Numbered from the stretch's first letter, positions 23,464-52,530 are shown. The stretch is DNA of 64,000 nt from Brevipalpus yothersi (GCA_003956705.1 QZCP01000138.1:1-64000), one strand, 5' to 3'. The notes: generated from the sequence alone by a model not told the origin. Made by a program: numbers and translations.

Positions 23464-24479
23464 GATGATGATATTTCGGTTTCGCTTACTGTTGTTATTA
23501 TTATTGTTGTTGTCGTATGTCAACAGGAAAGTCTCTCTCTCTCTGCCCAGTATGTACAACCAGAATAATGATGTACGTATAAAATATATGTATATAAACA
23601 AACAATCTTCTGATCGAAAATAATATCAATCAATCACTCAATCAAGTAATCAGATTTGCACTCAAATCGTGATATATAACATAAACACATACACAATTTT
23701 TAGTCAATAATAGAAGAAAAAGATTGATCACTTTCAATCACACACATATATCAGGCCCAGAGTAACACTATTAACCATACACATACACAAGAAAAACAAA
23801 TCACGGTAAAAACATCGTGAATGGTACGTTAATATGATTGGACAGGTTCACGAGGATAGTATGTTAATGGTAAAAAGTGAGTTGAATTGAGACAGAAGGA
23901 GAAAGATAAATCAAATTCAATGGATGTGTATATTTACATCACATACACATTCACTATCACTGTTTATACATAACGAGCACTTGAATTTTATCGTTAATCG
24001 TGAAAATTTGCTCTCTCTTTCTCCATCACACATCCAAGTAATGGAAGAGAAGAGATCTTTTTCTCACTGTATCATGTAATAATATCTACCTGTTGAGAGA
24101 CTGATATATTTCGATTCATGTCGACCATCGATGCCAATCGAAACACCAGAAAAGTAAGAGAGAGAGAGAGAAAAGTGAGAAGAGAGAGAGTCACAATTGA
24201 AAGGGAAAGAGAGACAAGAGAGAGTCAAGTATCAGTGGCAGGTGAAGTATGAAAGAGAGAAAGATGAAGAAGCAACAGAAAAAACGAATAGTAATCACAA
24301 TTAAAAATTTTTGACTGACACCGATCGATTCTCTTTAACACTTAACACTCAAGACATTCAGTGAAATTCACTGAGTGAATGAGAGTGAAAACTTGAGAGA
24401 TAGAAGAGAGAGTGAATGAAAACCAGCTCAAAAACCTGAAACTGAAACATGTCCTACTTTCTCTTTTCATCATTTCTCG

Positions 24480-24510
<31 letters not shown>

Positions 24511-24679
24511 CTTCTCTTTCTTTTCCTCTCTCTCTCTCTCTCTCTCTTTTTTTTTGAATGCACTGAACAAGATAGTATACACTTGACTGATGAGATGATA
24601 AAAAGAGCGCTTCTTCCAAAAATCTTTCAACCATTCATTAAGGATCAAAAATTTTTGATTAAAGTACTAATTGATCATC
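23464..24679. other. EAF upstream region
   Basis: EAF 5' UTR and promoter must lie here. I see CA-rich stretches, GA blocks (about 24155-24190) and an imperfect TC/TTTC tract (about 24478-24548). No exon supported. Confidence 0.5.
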
Positions 24680-25540
24680 GAGAATATAATCTACTTTTTG
24701 CCAGGTTGCACCCAGTTAACGGAATTTTCTGTGATGTGTTTGATTTTGCTTGGAAAACTACTATAACGTTTGGCTCATGGGCTTGAAAGTACCAATTTTT
24801 TCAATATGATACATACAGGTATTTTACGATCATTTAACACACAAATTCGTGACATTCACAGCATTCGCTTGCTTCAAAATCCTTTTACATCTGTTTAGAG
24901 CCGAGGAACTATTTTTATTGATACTCTTTTTAATCGTTGATATCGTAATATTTCTTGGTCTAGTATATTATGCCGAACGACTCCAAGTGAGTCCTCGAAT
25001 CAATTGACAAGTGAGTCTATAGTCACATGGGAAAAGATGCTGACCTCAGTAACAAAATTCTCAGGAAAACCTTCCCTAACTCAATTCATTCCTATTCTAT
25101 TCTATTCCAGAGTATTCCCGAAGGCCTTTGGTGGGCAATCGTAACAATGACCACAGTTGGCTATGGTGATATGGTACCACATACATATGCCGGTATGGCC
25201 ATCGGTGCTCTCTGTGCTGTGGCTGGTGTACTCACAATTGCTTTACCTGTGCCAGTAATAGTATCAAACTTTACCATGTTCTATTCTCATACACAAGCCC
25301 GAGAAAAATTACCTCGTCAACGACGTCGAGTGGTTGCCACACCATTGGATCCAGTGACAATGCCTTCTTCAATGAATCAAGCTGGATCCACAAATCGTCG
25401 TTTTAATGCCCTCAAATGTCAAGGTACCGTTGATTCACTCAATAAACATAATCGCATGGGTTAGGTGAAAAAATACACATACATAGTAATCGCTCCATTT
25501 TTGGCCTGAAGGATGTGTCTGTGTGTTAGTTCCTCCACTG
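24680..25540 (+). pseudogene. Partial inverted copy of the Shaw K+ channel gene
   Basis: This plus-strand segment copies the reverse complement of about 31060-31950 in the intact Shaw gene: the end of one intron, the S3-S5 exon (here about 24705-25010), the next intron and the pore/S6 exon (here about 25111-25459). Introns are retained, so it arose by DNA duplication, not retrocopying. The S3-S5 part is broken: AAA (Lys) of the parent is TAA at 24717-24719, TTT (Phe) is TGA at 25005-25007, several blocks are deleted, and the S4 arginine ladder is lost. The pore exon, by contrast, keeps TMTTVGYGDMVP and LPVPVIVSNF and differs from the parent at only a handful of bases. The parent's splice donor after Arg-Met-Gly is changed and a TAG follows at 25462. 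No T1 domain, S1 or S2 is present. It cannot encode a voltage-gated channel; transcription is unknown. Confidence 0.88.
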
Positions 25541-25987
25541 ATACATGAATATGGATGGAAACTTTGATCTCCATCTCGGGCAATAAGTTAGGTTAGGTTT
25601 CAATATTTGAATTCTTCACTCCAATTCCAGATTCCAATTCATTCCAATTTTCAGAGGAATGTTGATTCGTTCTCTACCAACAAGTGATCCTGAGCGTCAA
25701 TATTTTTATGATGCAATATTTTTGAAATATCTTTGGAATTTGTTTTGATGGTGAAAGTTTACACACAAAAAGCATCTTCAAATTGGCTCCAATACAGAAT
25801 CAAGATAAATACTATTATCGAATCCTGGTTAATTGTTGTTACTCACATTCGAATCAATGGAAAACAAGAGGAATGAGAGCCAAGAGAGAGAGAGAAAGAG
25901 AGAGACTTAATTAAGCTGGCGAACATTATTCACTTTGAATAGTAATAATAATCTCATTTTGACACATTCAATTGGCTGGTGTAGGCT

Positions 25988-28318
25988 ATGAGCAAGGTAA
26001 GAATTAACCGATAATCATAATCATTTACTGTGAAATAAATTCGAAACAAAATATTTTCCACATCGAATTAAAATTAATGAGCATTTTTTCGATTCACTAT
26101 TAATTACACATACATCATATATATACAAACACATACACAATCACATTCTTCTTGGATCACACATACGTACATACATACTAATTTGACTACATACAATTGT
26201 TTTTTCTCTCATTTTAAACAAGGATAATGAAGATCGACGAATACCTCGACCACCGAATGCCTTTATGTTATTTGGTCAACAACATAGGCGAGATATTGCT
26301 AGACAATTTCCCGATTTAACCAACAAGCAAATCAGTAAAATTTTGGGTAACGAATGGCGAAATATGAGGCCAGATGATAAAAGTTTTTACCATCGTTTAG
26401 CTGATGAGGCTCATGCTGATCATATGAAAAAATATCCAGGTACTCATAACAGTGATTTGATTCGATTTGATAAATTTTATTCCCAGTAATCAAGATATTT
26501 TCCAAGATTCCAAGATATTCTTTACCAAATTCTGTCTTCCATACTCTCTTTCTCTTTCTTTTCACAGGCTATTACTATAGTCCTTTGGAGGCAAGACAGA
26601 GAAAAGCTGAACGTAAACGAAAATATATGCAAAGAATGTCTGTTCGAAGGCCCAATAATGAAAATGCTGAAAATATGATTGCCATACAGGCGATACCTGA
26701 GTATGTCATTTATTGCTTTTCCCTTTTTTTTATCACTCTGTAGAAAAAGGAGAGATCCTTCACCCATTTCATCGTATATACATATTTTTTATATCATATA
26801 TACATCAAATCTTCAAATTTCATACCTCAGGGATTCTTTGATCAAACATTCTTCTTCTTCTCCGAAAAAATCTTTTCCCAGGCCATCCTTGAGGGTCCTC
26901 TTTTTTTTCTCAATATGACAATCATCCAAAATTTCAATCTAAATTCAAATTATTTATTTGAGCATATCGACGCAGTATCTATTTTTTTTCCTCTCCTAAG
27001 GAACTTTACCAATAAGTTTCGATCATGGTGAAAGATAGAATGAGAGCATCTTCTCTCTTTTTCAATCTATCACTTTTCGTATTTGAAGAAGCGTTGGACC
27101 ATACTTTTTTATCTTGACTTTTTTACCTTCAAGATATCTTCGATATTCCCTAGACTTGCATTTCCCATGAGATACACAGAGAAGCTTTCACCATGTCTCG
27201 ATTCAATCAAATCAATCTTCACACACACACACACATATATATTCACATTTTTTCCAAGACACTTGATTTCCTCTTGGTGATATCTGCTTGATTTCAAAAG
27301 TCATGGTGTCAGTCTCCTGAATATGATGATTATACGATTTTCTTGTTCTTTTTCCTCGAATTTTCAAGTTCGATACACTCACAACTGTATGATGCAATTT
27401 CGTGAATTCATTATGGTACTTGCATCTGAAATCATTACCGAAGGATTTTTACCATCGATTCATCCAAATGGATAATCTTTCCCAACACATCCGCACATAC
27501 ATGTCTTAACACAGATATTGATGATTCTATTGATCAATAATAATAATAATCACTGCATTCTTTCTCTTCTTTCTCATAGTGAATCAACATTCGGAGGTCA
27601 GAATATCACATTGACACCAGAAGAATTGGGTCTTATTCAGGATCAATCTGCTGTCTATCAGCTGGATTCCTCTCAAGCTTGTACACCTTATATGCACATT
27701 GATTGCGGTAATACTCTCAACTATTCTTCAATAGATGGAAATATGTCTGAACCTATGGAAAGAAATTTGGCCGAAAGTGTTTCTGCTTCATGGTATAGTG
27801 ATCACTCGTATGCAGCAATGGTATTGAGCCATCCAGCATCACTTCCAACATCTCAGCCACCATACTATACATCAGCAAATTCTTCGGCCACTTCTACGGT
27901 TTCTTCGGCATCCTCTATTCCTGCCATATTAATGCCTGATAATCAATATTCGATTTGTGATCCGTCAAACATCAACAACAACCACAACCACAACAACAAC
28001 AACAATAATAATAATAACACCACCCACAACAACAATCATACCATAGGCACCACAATTACTGAACTCAATCAAGGAATGTCTGGCCAATCAAACAGTACAC
28101 TAGGTCAAGGTGATGAGGTTAATTTTGCCCTATTGTTAGCCGATTATTTACCACCGATGGATGATCCATACGCAACCATGATACAGAAAGATGAAACCCT
28201 TTCATCATTAGTTTCCAAAGATGATGATGATATTGGTGATTTTTTCACTTTTGCCTGTGTGAAAAATGAATCTGTCAACGATGATAGTGGTATTTCAAGT
28301 TCAGCTGGAATGTTTTGA
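25988..28318 (+). CDS. SOX-like HMG-box transcription factor
   Basis: This is a predicted sequence-specific DNA-bending transcription factor. Four exons (25988-25996, 26223-26439, 26568-26700, 27580-28318) give 365 residues. The first coding exon is only nine bases (Met-Ser-Lys) with a strong GTAAGA donor; this start is inferred from splice sites and phase. The HMG box (about residues 9-80) reads RIPRPPNAFMLF, then PDLTNKQISKILGNEWRNM, and HADHMKKYPGYYYSP, followed by a basic Arg/Lys segment like the SOX C-terminal nuclear signal. The intercalating Phe-Met wedge is present, but the usual RPMNAFMVW core is RPPNAFMLF, so it is a divergent SOX or SOX-related protein and I do not assign a subgroup. 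The tail is Ser-rich with His/Asn runs (about 27970-28040) and an acidic patch near the end. The gene lies between the two inverted Shaw arms. Confidence 0.85.
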
Positions 28319-29176
28319 TGATAAAGAAAAGGTGATCAATGATCAATCGAAGATGATCATAATTAAGGAAAGCGAGAGTCCAGTTGAGTTGTAGTTAGCA
28401 ATAAAACGTTGTGTAAATCGAAGCATGAAAAAACGTGGAAAGAAACAGAGATCCAACAAACAACATCTTTATTACAATGATGATAGGTGAAAACTTTTTT
28501 TTTCTTTTTTTTAATCCAATAGCATTTAAATTTTAACAAATGAAAAAATTATATTTCGTCTGTCCTGTGCTTTTCGTTTTTGTGGAGAGAGGCATTTCAA
28601 ATGCCCTGAAATACAAATGAAAGGCCATCTCAACCCAAAAAAAAGTTTGTTGAGTTAAAATTAGCAAATATGTAAATCCATTTGAGTTTTGATACTGATA
28701 GATTATTTCAAATTATCATCATGATATTATCATGATATTCGTTTTTTTTCTCTGTCTCTATCCGTGTGTTCGTTTGTTTTTTTGTGATATTTGAGAAAAG
28801 GAATCAGCATTGGCTTAATGAAATATATTCGTTGTTCAATTTTGTGCCTTCCTTCCTCTTTGTCCGAGAAAATCAAAGCTTAATCCACACTTTTTGGTTT
28901 GATAAAATCTTGGTTGTGTGGGTTCAAACGTTTTCTATTAATATGATTTCTCATTATAATGATTGAGAGATTGTTTTCGCAAACACAAAAAAAAATTTTT
29001 ATACTAGAAAATTTGGTCAGATATTATCATCATCTTAATTGATTTATCGTTGATATATTCCAGAAGCTTGTATTTTAAGGAGAGCTTCTTCTTTTATCTC
29101 TCTCCTCCATCTTCTTCATCTTTCCACCAGAAATGATGATGATTGTGCAATAAATTGCTTCAATGTACATCTTCAT
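28319..29176. other. Convergent 3' region between SOX and Shaw
   Basis: AT-rich untranslated sequence shared by the ends of the plus-strand SOX gene and the minus-strand Shaw gene. No exon supported. Confidence 0.55.
28400..28405 (+). promoter_or_regulatory. Candidate poly(A) signal of the SOX gene
   Basis: AATAAA lies about 80 bases past the SOX stop codon, followed by a GTTGTG stretch. Confidence 0.55.
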
Positions 29177-45696
<16,520 letters not shown>

Positions 45697-47226
45697 TAGT
45701 ATGCCGATAAGTATTATTACCACTTCTATCAATATTATTATTATTACTATTATTCCAAGTTGAGTGGTTCCAAGTTTCACTTACACAACTTGAAGTAACT
45801 TTAGTGGTTGTTAAACAAATCCGTTTGTGGTTTGTCTTTGTATCGATTGTCTGTGGATTGGATTGCTGTTGTTGCTTGAGAATGAGAATCAAATTAAACT
45901 TCCCGAGAACAACAACAACTATTGATGATATTATTATTATTAAATAATATAATGGCAGCAATGGTGAGGTTACTTGAGGTGGCGATTGAAGTGATGGAAG
46001 TGATATAAAGTGATGAGAAAATGATGACGAGATATGATGAAGAAGTGGAGATGAGAGAATAAGAGGCAAAAGAATAGGTAAAATGAGAATTTGAGATGCT
46101 GAGGATCGACCAAGTGAGATCCAAAGTCTCGACGTTGATAAGAGGAGGATGGAAATGACCAAGAAGAAGAATAAGAAGAATAAGAAGAAGAAGAGGAAAA
46201 GGATAAGGATAAGGATGAGGAGAAAAAGAAAGTATTTGAAGAAGAAGTGATAAAAGAATGAGTTGAACGAGACAGAAGAAGAAGAAGAAGAAGAAGAATA
46301 AGAAGAAGAAGAAGAAGAGAAGAAGAGGAAGAAAAGGGATGAGGATGAGTATTCGTTAAGCTCGATTCGAGCCATTCGATGGATGATCATTCATGATGAT
46401 GATAGTAACAAGGTAAACAATAATAATGAGAGCCCAGTGAAGAAATAGGCAATCAAGAGACGATGGAAAGACATGGAGATAAATTCCAATGTAACACACA
46501 TACACTCACACCAAGAACTTGGGGAATACGAGAAGAAGAAAGAGAAAGAGAGAATATCACTCTACTAAAGAAGAATAGTTGATCGCATGGAGAGAATGGA
46601 GAGAGAGAAAGTGAGTAACTGTACACGAAATTCACATAGGTGTAGGACTTTTTCGTAGGAAAAAGATAAGATGTTAGACACACATAGACACTGATTTCGT
46701 AGTGTTGGATAAATCTGGATGAAATGTGATGAAGAAGAACACAGTTGAAATTGGATGAACGATTGCGTCAATGAAACGTTGATCCTTGACACTTTCTTTC
46801 AATTCTTTTTATTTTGGTGTCTTTTCAAACTGTTTGCTTACTGATCGGATTTATTAGACAAACGAAAATGATCCCACAATCGTTGGATAATGTTGAGAAG
46901 ATAGCCGAAAAAAAAGTGGACTAAAGATGTGGATGTGGATGTGAGTTGAATAAGTGTTGAGAAAAAATGGTGAAACACACTCGGTAAAAAGAAGGAAAAA
47001 AAGTACCATTACTATTTTCACGAATCACTAACACCATAAGGGAATATATCTGGTCCATCAAGCGAGGTAGCGAAATGAATAAACTATGTACTTTTTTTTC
47101 CTGGGACTTACTATGTTAGTTGCTGTAGTTGAATCGATTTCTCGTCTCTTTCTCTCTCTCTCTATTTCTCTATGTTCTGCTCGTCCGTTATATTTTGCAA
47201 CTTGGTTTGGCTCACTTTTCCGGATT

Positions 47227-47227
<1 letters not shown>

Positions 47228-47259
<32 letters not shown>

Positions 47260-47260
47260 T
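47228..47260. repeat. (TC)n microsatellite
   Basis: TC run of about 30 bases followed by imperfect TCTCTTTC sequence. Confidence 0.9.
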
Positions 47261-47635
47261 TATCTCTCTCTTTCTCTCCCAAACTTACTCTCTCTTCCTC
47301 TGTTTCTCACTATATCTCACTTTTACTTTCACTTTCATTCACTCTTTCCGTTCATTCAAAGGAAATACCGATGGAATTTCTCTCTGTTGCTTCTCAATTG
47401 TCGATAGACAGTAACCGATGCATGGGTGAGAAATGAATTCGAAAAGATCTAGCAATGCATAATCTTTCCTTCTCTCTTTCACTTTATACTCTCATACTCG
47501 ATAGTGGTACACACACATATACAGATACAGAATGAAACTTGGAATAAGAGTAATCGATTTCGGAAGCCTGCCTTGGGTCCCTTACCAGTCAGCTTGCGCG
47601 AGATCCCAGCAAAGAGAAAGAAAGAAAGAAAGAAA

Positions 47636-47638
<3 letters not shown>

Positions 47639-47706
<68 letters not shown>
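47639..47706. repeat. (GA)n microsatellite
   Basis: GA run of about 68 bases preceded by an AAAG repeat (about 47612-47636). Confidence 0.96.
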
Positions 47707-47707
<1 letters not shown>

Positions 47708-48250
47708 AACGATCAGTCTCCATGGGAGCAAATACATTTACTCTTACAACATTGGAAATTCGAAGGAAGTATCAAGTCGAGACACAATTTGGACACTTTC
47801 ACCATCATACTGATGATGGTGTGGCTGTGTAAGTGAGATCATTTCTACTGGTCAAACATAAGAGTGTGTACTCGTTTATTTTGGATCCGGAAATCTTGAG
47901 GTAAAGAAGATGGAGAGAAGGAGAGAGAAATGGATCAGAATAATCTTCAAGTGCGTACAAGAAAGAGAAAGAGAGAGAAAACTTTTCGAGAAAAAAGGCT
48001 TGTGAGAAAAGATATTGGAAAAAAGTTTCATTGAACCTAACGAATCAAATTGATCTTATTATGTGACTTGGCTAGGATTGCTGTGAGGGATGATCGAATC
48101 TTCTTTTATTTTCCGGATCACGATTCATGGTCAACATTAGATCAACTTGAAAATGAGTTTGCATAATAAATTGAGGTATATCTTGAATTACTACTTCCAC
48201 CACCGTCATCATCATCACCATGATCATCATTGGTCATAGTATTGCATTCA

Positions 48251-48710
48251 TCAGCAATCGGATACTTGTTCAGATGAATCCATTGAACAAGTAGATTCAA
48301 TTGGACCAGATGATTGTGGCCGGTCATTTGTGATGATTTGATTTCCGTTCCCATGAGTTTGCGATGGTAAATGTGACTTTGAATCATCATCATCTTTGAT
48401 AATCAAACCTGTAAGATATATACACATACACACAATATCAATCTAATACTGTCGAAATGAACCTTTATGTTAATCATATACCTTTCTCGCCAAACTCACC
48501 ACCATAACCGCAATCACCACTCTCGACTTTAATCAATTTTGACCTCGGGCGAGAGATTCGGGACATTTGGGACATCTTTCGTCTGAACTGTTGACGCTCA
48601 TACCAATATTTGACGATACTTCGTTGAACGAAAGCAAAATGAATCGCATCTTCATTATAATTGACATACCGACGACATCTGAAACTTCGACGAGGACAAT
48701 TTTTATCCAT
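48251..48710 (-). CDS. Unrecognised small basic/acidic protein, two exons
   Basis: I do not recognise this protein. Two minus-strand exons, 48710-48482 and 48408-48251, join in phase to 128 residues across a 73-base GT-AG intron. The first 60 residues are strongly basic with aromatic and Arg-rich text such as RSFRCRRYVNYNEDAIHFAF and IVKYWYERQQFRRKM. The second half is polar, with a run of four Asp and many Ser, Thr and Gln, ending in Ser-Asp-Cys. There is no signal peptide or membrane segment. The start ATG at 48710 is the first in frame. The gene is divergent from VPS35L with about 700 bases between start codons, so a shared promoter region is possible. Clean splicing and non-repetitive composition argue for a real gene, but no homology supports it. 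Confidence 0.5.
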
Positions 48711-49414
48711 TTGAAAATCGACAATCAATTAAAACACCACACTGAGTACAATTAAAACAATAAAAGTCACCTCTCCACAACATCTAAACACATCAAAACA
48801 AACCCCACACAGAACGCTTTTTTCCCACAAAAATTAATTAATTTTTTTTCATCAAAACATTTTCGAACTTTCGATAAAAGAACGAAAATAGAACGAAAAA
48901 AGAACGAAAAAAAAGCGAAAAAGTTTTTGAAGCGCGAAATTTTTTACATCTTTTCACTACTGCCGTCTGTTGGACAATATTTTCAACTGACTGAAAATAA
49001 AATTTTTTTTTCAATGTTTTTGATTCGATTTTTCATCATGTTTTGCTTTTTTAGACATTAGAAGTTTAAGAAGGATCAATTTGATTGAATCAATTTGTAA
49101 TAACGTTATCATCACAAGTATTGTATGCCGAAGATGGTTGATGACAACTGTCTAGCGTGTTAGATTGGTGTCACATCTGAAATATCGACAGTAGTTACTA
49201 GTGTGAAGAGTGTGTTTGTGTTCATGGGATCATAATTGAGATCGTTGAAATATTAGGATTTCATGATTTTGCTCTTATTTTCATCTTAATATTGATCAGT
49301 GTCCATTTGATTGTCTTGATGAAATTATTGCGTCTACATAGAGTTGTTGTTTTGAGGTGAAAAGTGTGTCTGTGTGTTCGGGTGGTTGGTGTGATATCGT
49401 CGTGATAGAAAAAA
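48711..49414. promoter_or_regulatory. Divergent intergenic region upstream of VPS35L
   Basis: About 700 bases between two divergent start codons. It contains A-rich repeats of the form AACGAAAAA (about 48880-48915) and a GT-rich stretch before the VPS35L start (about 49355-49395). It should contain both promoters; no specific factor site is claimed. Confidence 0.4.
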
Positions 49415-52400
49415 ATGTCTCCCAAAAAAGTAACTCATCCTGTTGTTGGTAGAAAAAAATTATCATTTCAACCTGCCACTGTTCATCCTTTGCGAAACAC
49501 TTCGATAAGTAATGTCCAAAATCTTCGTAATGGTGACAGAGGTGATCATACTGGAGATGATAAATTGGCGGGCAGCCGTTCGAATGATGGTAGAAGCAAA
49601 TCTAGAATTGTTACAGCCAGCACTTCATGGGGTGGATTGGATCCATTATCAGCTGCTCTACAAGATTCTGATGATTTACCGATAAACGATCAGCCAAGCT
49701 TTTCATCTGGTTCCGTTAAACGTCTTCCCAGTAAAAGTACCGCTAGCTATGTGACCAGTGATTATATTGATGATAATTTTCGAAGCTGGTCTTCCTACAA
49801 GGTGCCCATACTTAAAGAGTACACAACCTCCGAGCGATTGTCAATCAAAACATCCTTCTTAAATGGTACCGGTGGTGATCCTGCCGGTGGTGGTAACACT
49901 ATTAGTATTAGAAATTTACAGAGTACTTCTCTGGCTGAAAAAGTCAAGCATCGTCTGGAGCAATTGGATGATTTTGAAGAGAGCTCTCTCAAAGAGGTAT
50001 TCGATTTAACCCAGCAAGAATATTTTAATCGTATAGAAGTTTTGAATCAAGCTCTCAAAGATTCATGGGACTCTGATCAGCGCGTGAGAGCTCTTAAAAT
50101 TGCAATTCAATGTGCCAAACTTCTCGCGGATGTTTCCGTTATTCAATTTTATCCAAGCAAATTCGTTCTGGTTACTGATATTTTGGATAATTTTGGTAAT
50201 CTAGTGTATAAACGTATCAGTTGTAAAGCGGATGTGAAAGCAACTCTCGAATCAGCTCAAGAAACTTGCCGAAATTGGTTCTATAAAATTGCCTCAATCA
50301 GAGAACTCATACCAAGACTCTATCTTGAGTCTGCCATCCTCCGTACTTTAAGCTTTATTGTTGACAAAAAATATGTATACGTAGAAAATTGTAAAGCTCT
50401 CCATCGATTAACTTCAATGGTTCGTGGTATTGGAGATCCACTGGTAGCTATCTATGCAAGAGCGTACATATGTCGAGTGGCTATCACAATTACTCCTCAA
50501 GATAAATCATTTTTTCACCAAAACTTCAGTGACTTCTTGCTCACCCACAAGCAACTTGAATCAGCTTTCGTTTGCCTCAGTCTATCTAGTCAAAAAGTTA
50601 GCTTTGCCACTTATTTAACTCTCTACATACCGGCATTGAATTGGATCCTTCAATGTTTAACAACCAAGGCATCTGATTCTTCTCTGATGGACATATTAGA
50701 GGAGTACAAAAGTTTCGCAAAAGAAAGAGGCCACGTATCTGTAAATGCTCTGGTTTTGAATTCTATTCTAATCACTTTTAATAGCAGCTTCATTGTTGAA
50801 AGGTCTAGTGAATTTGTGGATCTTGTCACTAGTATGATCAGTAAAGGCGAGGAACGTAACAATAATCCTGGTATTGGGCAAGATGGTTTTCCTGCTCATC
50901 TATTACTTCGTAACCTGGGAAATGCTTTCGTTTCATCACCAGAATCATGGAAAGGAGTCGAAAAGAAAGACAAATTACTCCTCATGAACAATGTTTGGAA
51001 AAAGATCTCAAAACTCAAGTCTTCCGAACACTTATCATGTGCTAGTGTATGGACCGATTTCGCAGTCAAACATTTGGATATGAAGGAGGTCAATATTCTC
51101 TTGAAAGATATTGTCAAGCATGTGCAACCTGAAATCATGAGTGAAGAACACCATTCTGAGGTCATCAACATAATCAAGAAAGTTGTTCAATCTCTAGTCC
51201 TCGATAATTTTTCCATCCTTTTTGGCCTTGAAAGTTTTGTACCCTTTCTCGATATATTGAAAAAAGAATCTGTCAAAGTGGAAGCATGCAGAATAATTGT
51301 CGAAGCGTTTTTGGAGAAACTTCGAGAAAAAAGTGCCTCATCTTTTCATCATGACGATCAGAGTGAACCTTCACCGGATAGTCTGATAATGGATCCTGTG
51401 ATCATTAGCTCATTAACCTTTTTATGCAAAATAATGCACGATTCTGTGAATGCCCTCACATTGGATGATGATAAGCGTATAATATCTGGCCTAATCAATG
51501 GGTTTATTTCTCGCGTCTCTTTTGGACGTGATTTCCAATCACATTTGGACTTTCTAGTCGAATCAAGATCAAATTTTTCCAATTTAGAATTGGTCATTGC
51601 TCATCTAGTGAATGTGGTTAATCGAATTGCCGTTGAAACACAACAGATTGTTAAAGGAAGGCCAACCAAAAGAGTTCTTACTTTTATTAGAGCATGTTTA
51701 GCCTATTCTTTCATAACAATTCCATCTCTAGATGACACAGTCATCAAGCTCCAGCTGTACCTATCAAGTGCTCAAGTTGCTTTACTAAATGGATGTTTAC
51801 CTCAGACAGATGCCTTCCTGAGAGCTCTAATGGATACACTTTCTGTCGCATCATTACAAATTGAAACGCTTGATGGTGGAACCAAATCTTTGGAACCATT
51901 TGTCATCTCTTTCGGGGCAAATCTTCTATCATTCCTCCTTATAGTTCCTGTAAGTTTTTTCACGGAAGCTTGAAAACTTTAATCCTCACTCTCATCACAT
52001 CTTTTCAGGATCATCCAGAAAAAGAGACTCTCTATCTTTTTCGAAATTTATTTTTTATCACCAAGAATCTCGATCTCGATCCTAATGCTGATACAAGAGC
52101 ATCACTCTACTTAGAAATGATCAACTACTTGTGTGTAGCTGGCCACGAAAATTATCCTTATCATATCGATCGAATTGATTCGAATGACACTCTATATGGG
52201 CACAGTAGTGCCTTTCTTGACACTCTCGATGGGCTACGAGACGAAGTTGTTCAAGAAATTCTGTCTCATCTCAAAATTTTGGGAGAAAGATCTTTGTTCA
52301 AGAGGCAAAGCATGCTCGCTTTGGATTGTTTCTTTAGATTAATAGTCCATGGAGAGACTAAAAAGGTTGCTAAATTGGCTTTTGATTTATGGCAACTTGT

Positions 52401-52530
52401 TCTGAAAAATAATTCACTAGACACTCGGACTATGATGAAGAACATAAATTTCGTTAGTCGATTGGGCAAGACATCAGAAAGTGAAGAACTTATGGCACTT
52501 TCCAAAAAGATGAGCTCAATGATTGCGTAA
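49415..52530 (+). CDS. VPS35L: VPS35 endosomal protein-sorting factor-like (VPS35L, Retriever subunit)
   Basis: VPS35L is the VPS35-like scaffold of the Retriever/Commander complex, which recycles membrane cargo from endosomes (family knowledge). Two exons, 49415-51949 and 52009-52530, give 1018 residues (human 963). The N-terminus is variable and Ser-rich, then the family's DPLSAAL motif appears near residue 76. Conserved helical-repeat text includes VKHRLEQLDDFEE, ALKIAIQCAKLLADVSVIQF, YPSKFVLVTDILD, SIRELIPRLYLESAIL, MVRGIGDPLVAIYARAY, MHDSVNALTLDDDKRI and FISRVSFGRDF. It then has RACLAYSFITIPSL and, across the intron, LLIVPDHPEKETLYLFRNL, ending with HIDRIDSNDTLYG and DTRTMMKNINFVSRLGK. 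Both ends and the order match the family throughout, so the model looks complete. The only intron is 59 bases. Confidence 0.96.

Larger units (their letters stand above)
45697..48250. other. Shaw upstream region and intergenic DNA
   Basis: The Shaw 5' UTR and promoter should lie at the left end. The rest holds GAA/AAG-rich low-complexity DNA (about 46160-46340), TC and GA tracts, and no exon I can support. Confidence 0.5.

Noticed and set aside
25027..25464. Complete open frame starting Met-Gly-Lys-Asp and running into the channel pore
   Set aside because: Its first part is intron sequence (the same bases are spliced out in the intact gene). It belongs to the Shaw partial copy and is not an independent gene.
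45697..45780. Upstream in-frame Met adding a hydrophobic leader to Shaw
   Set aside because: Shaw channels begin shortly before T1 and have no signal peptide; the added Ile-rich text comes from AAT/ATT low-complexity DNA.
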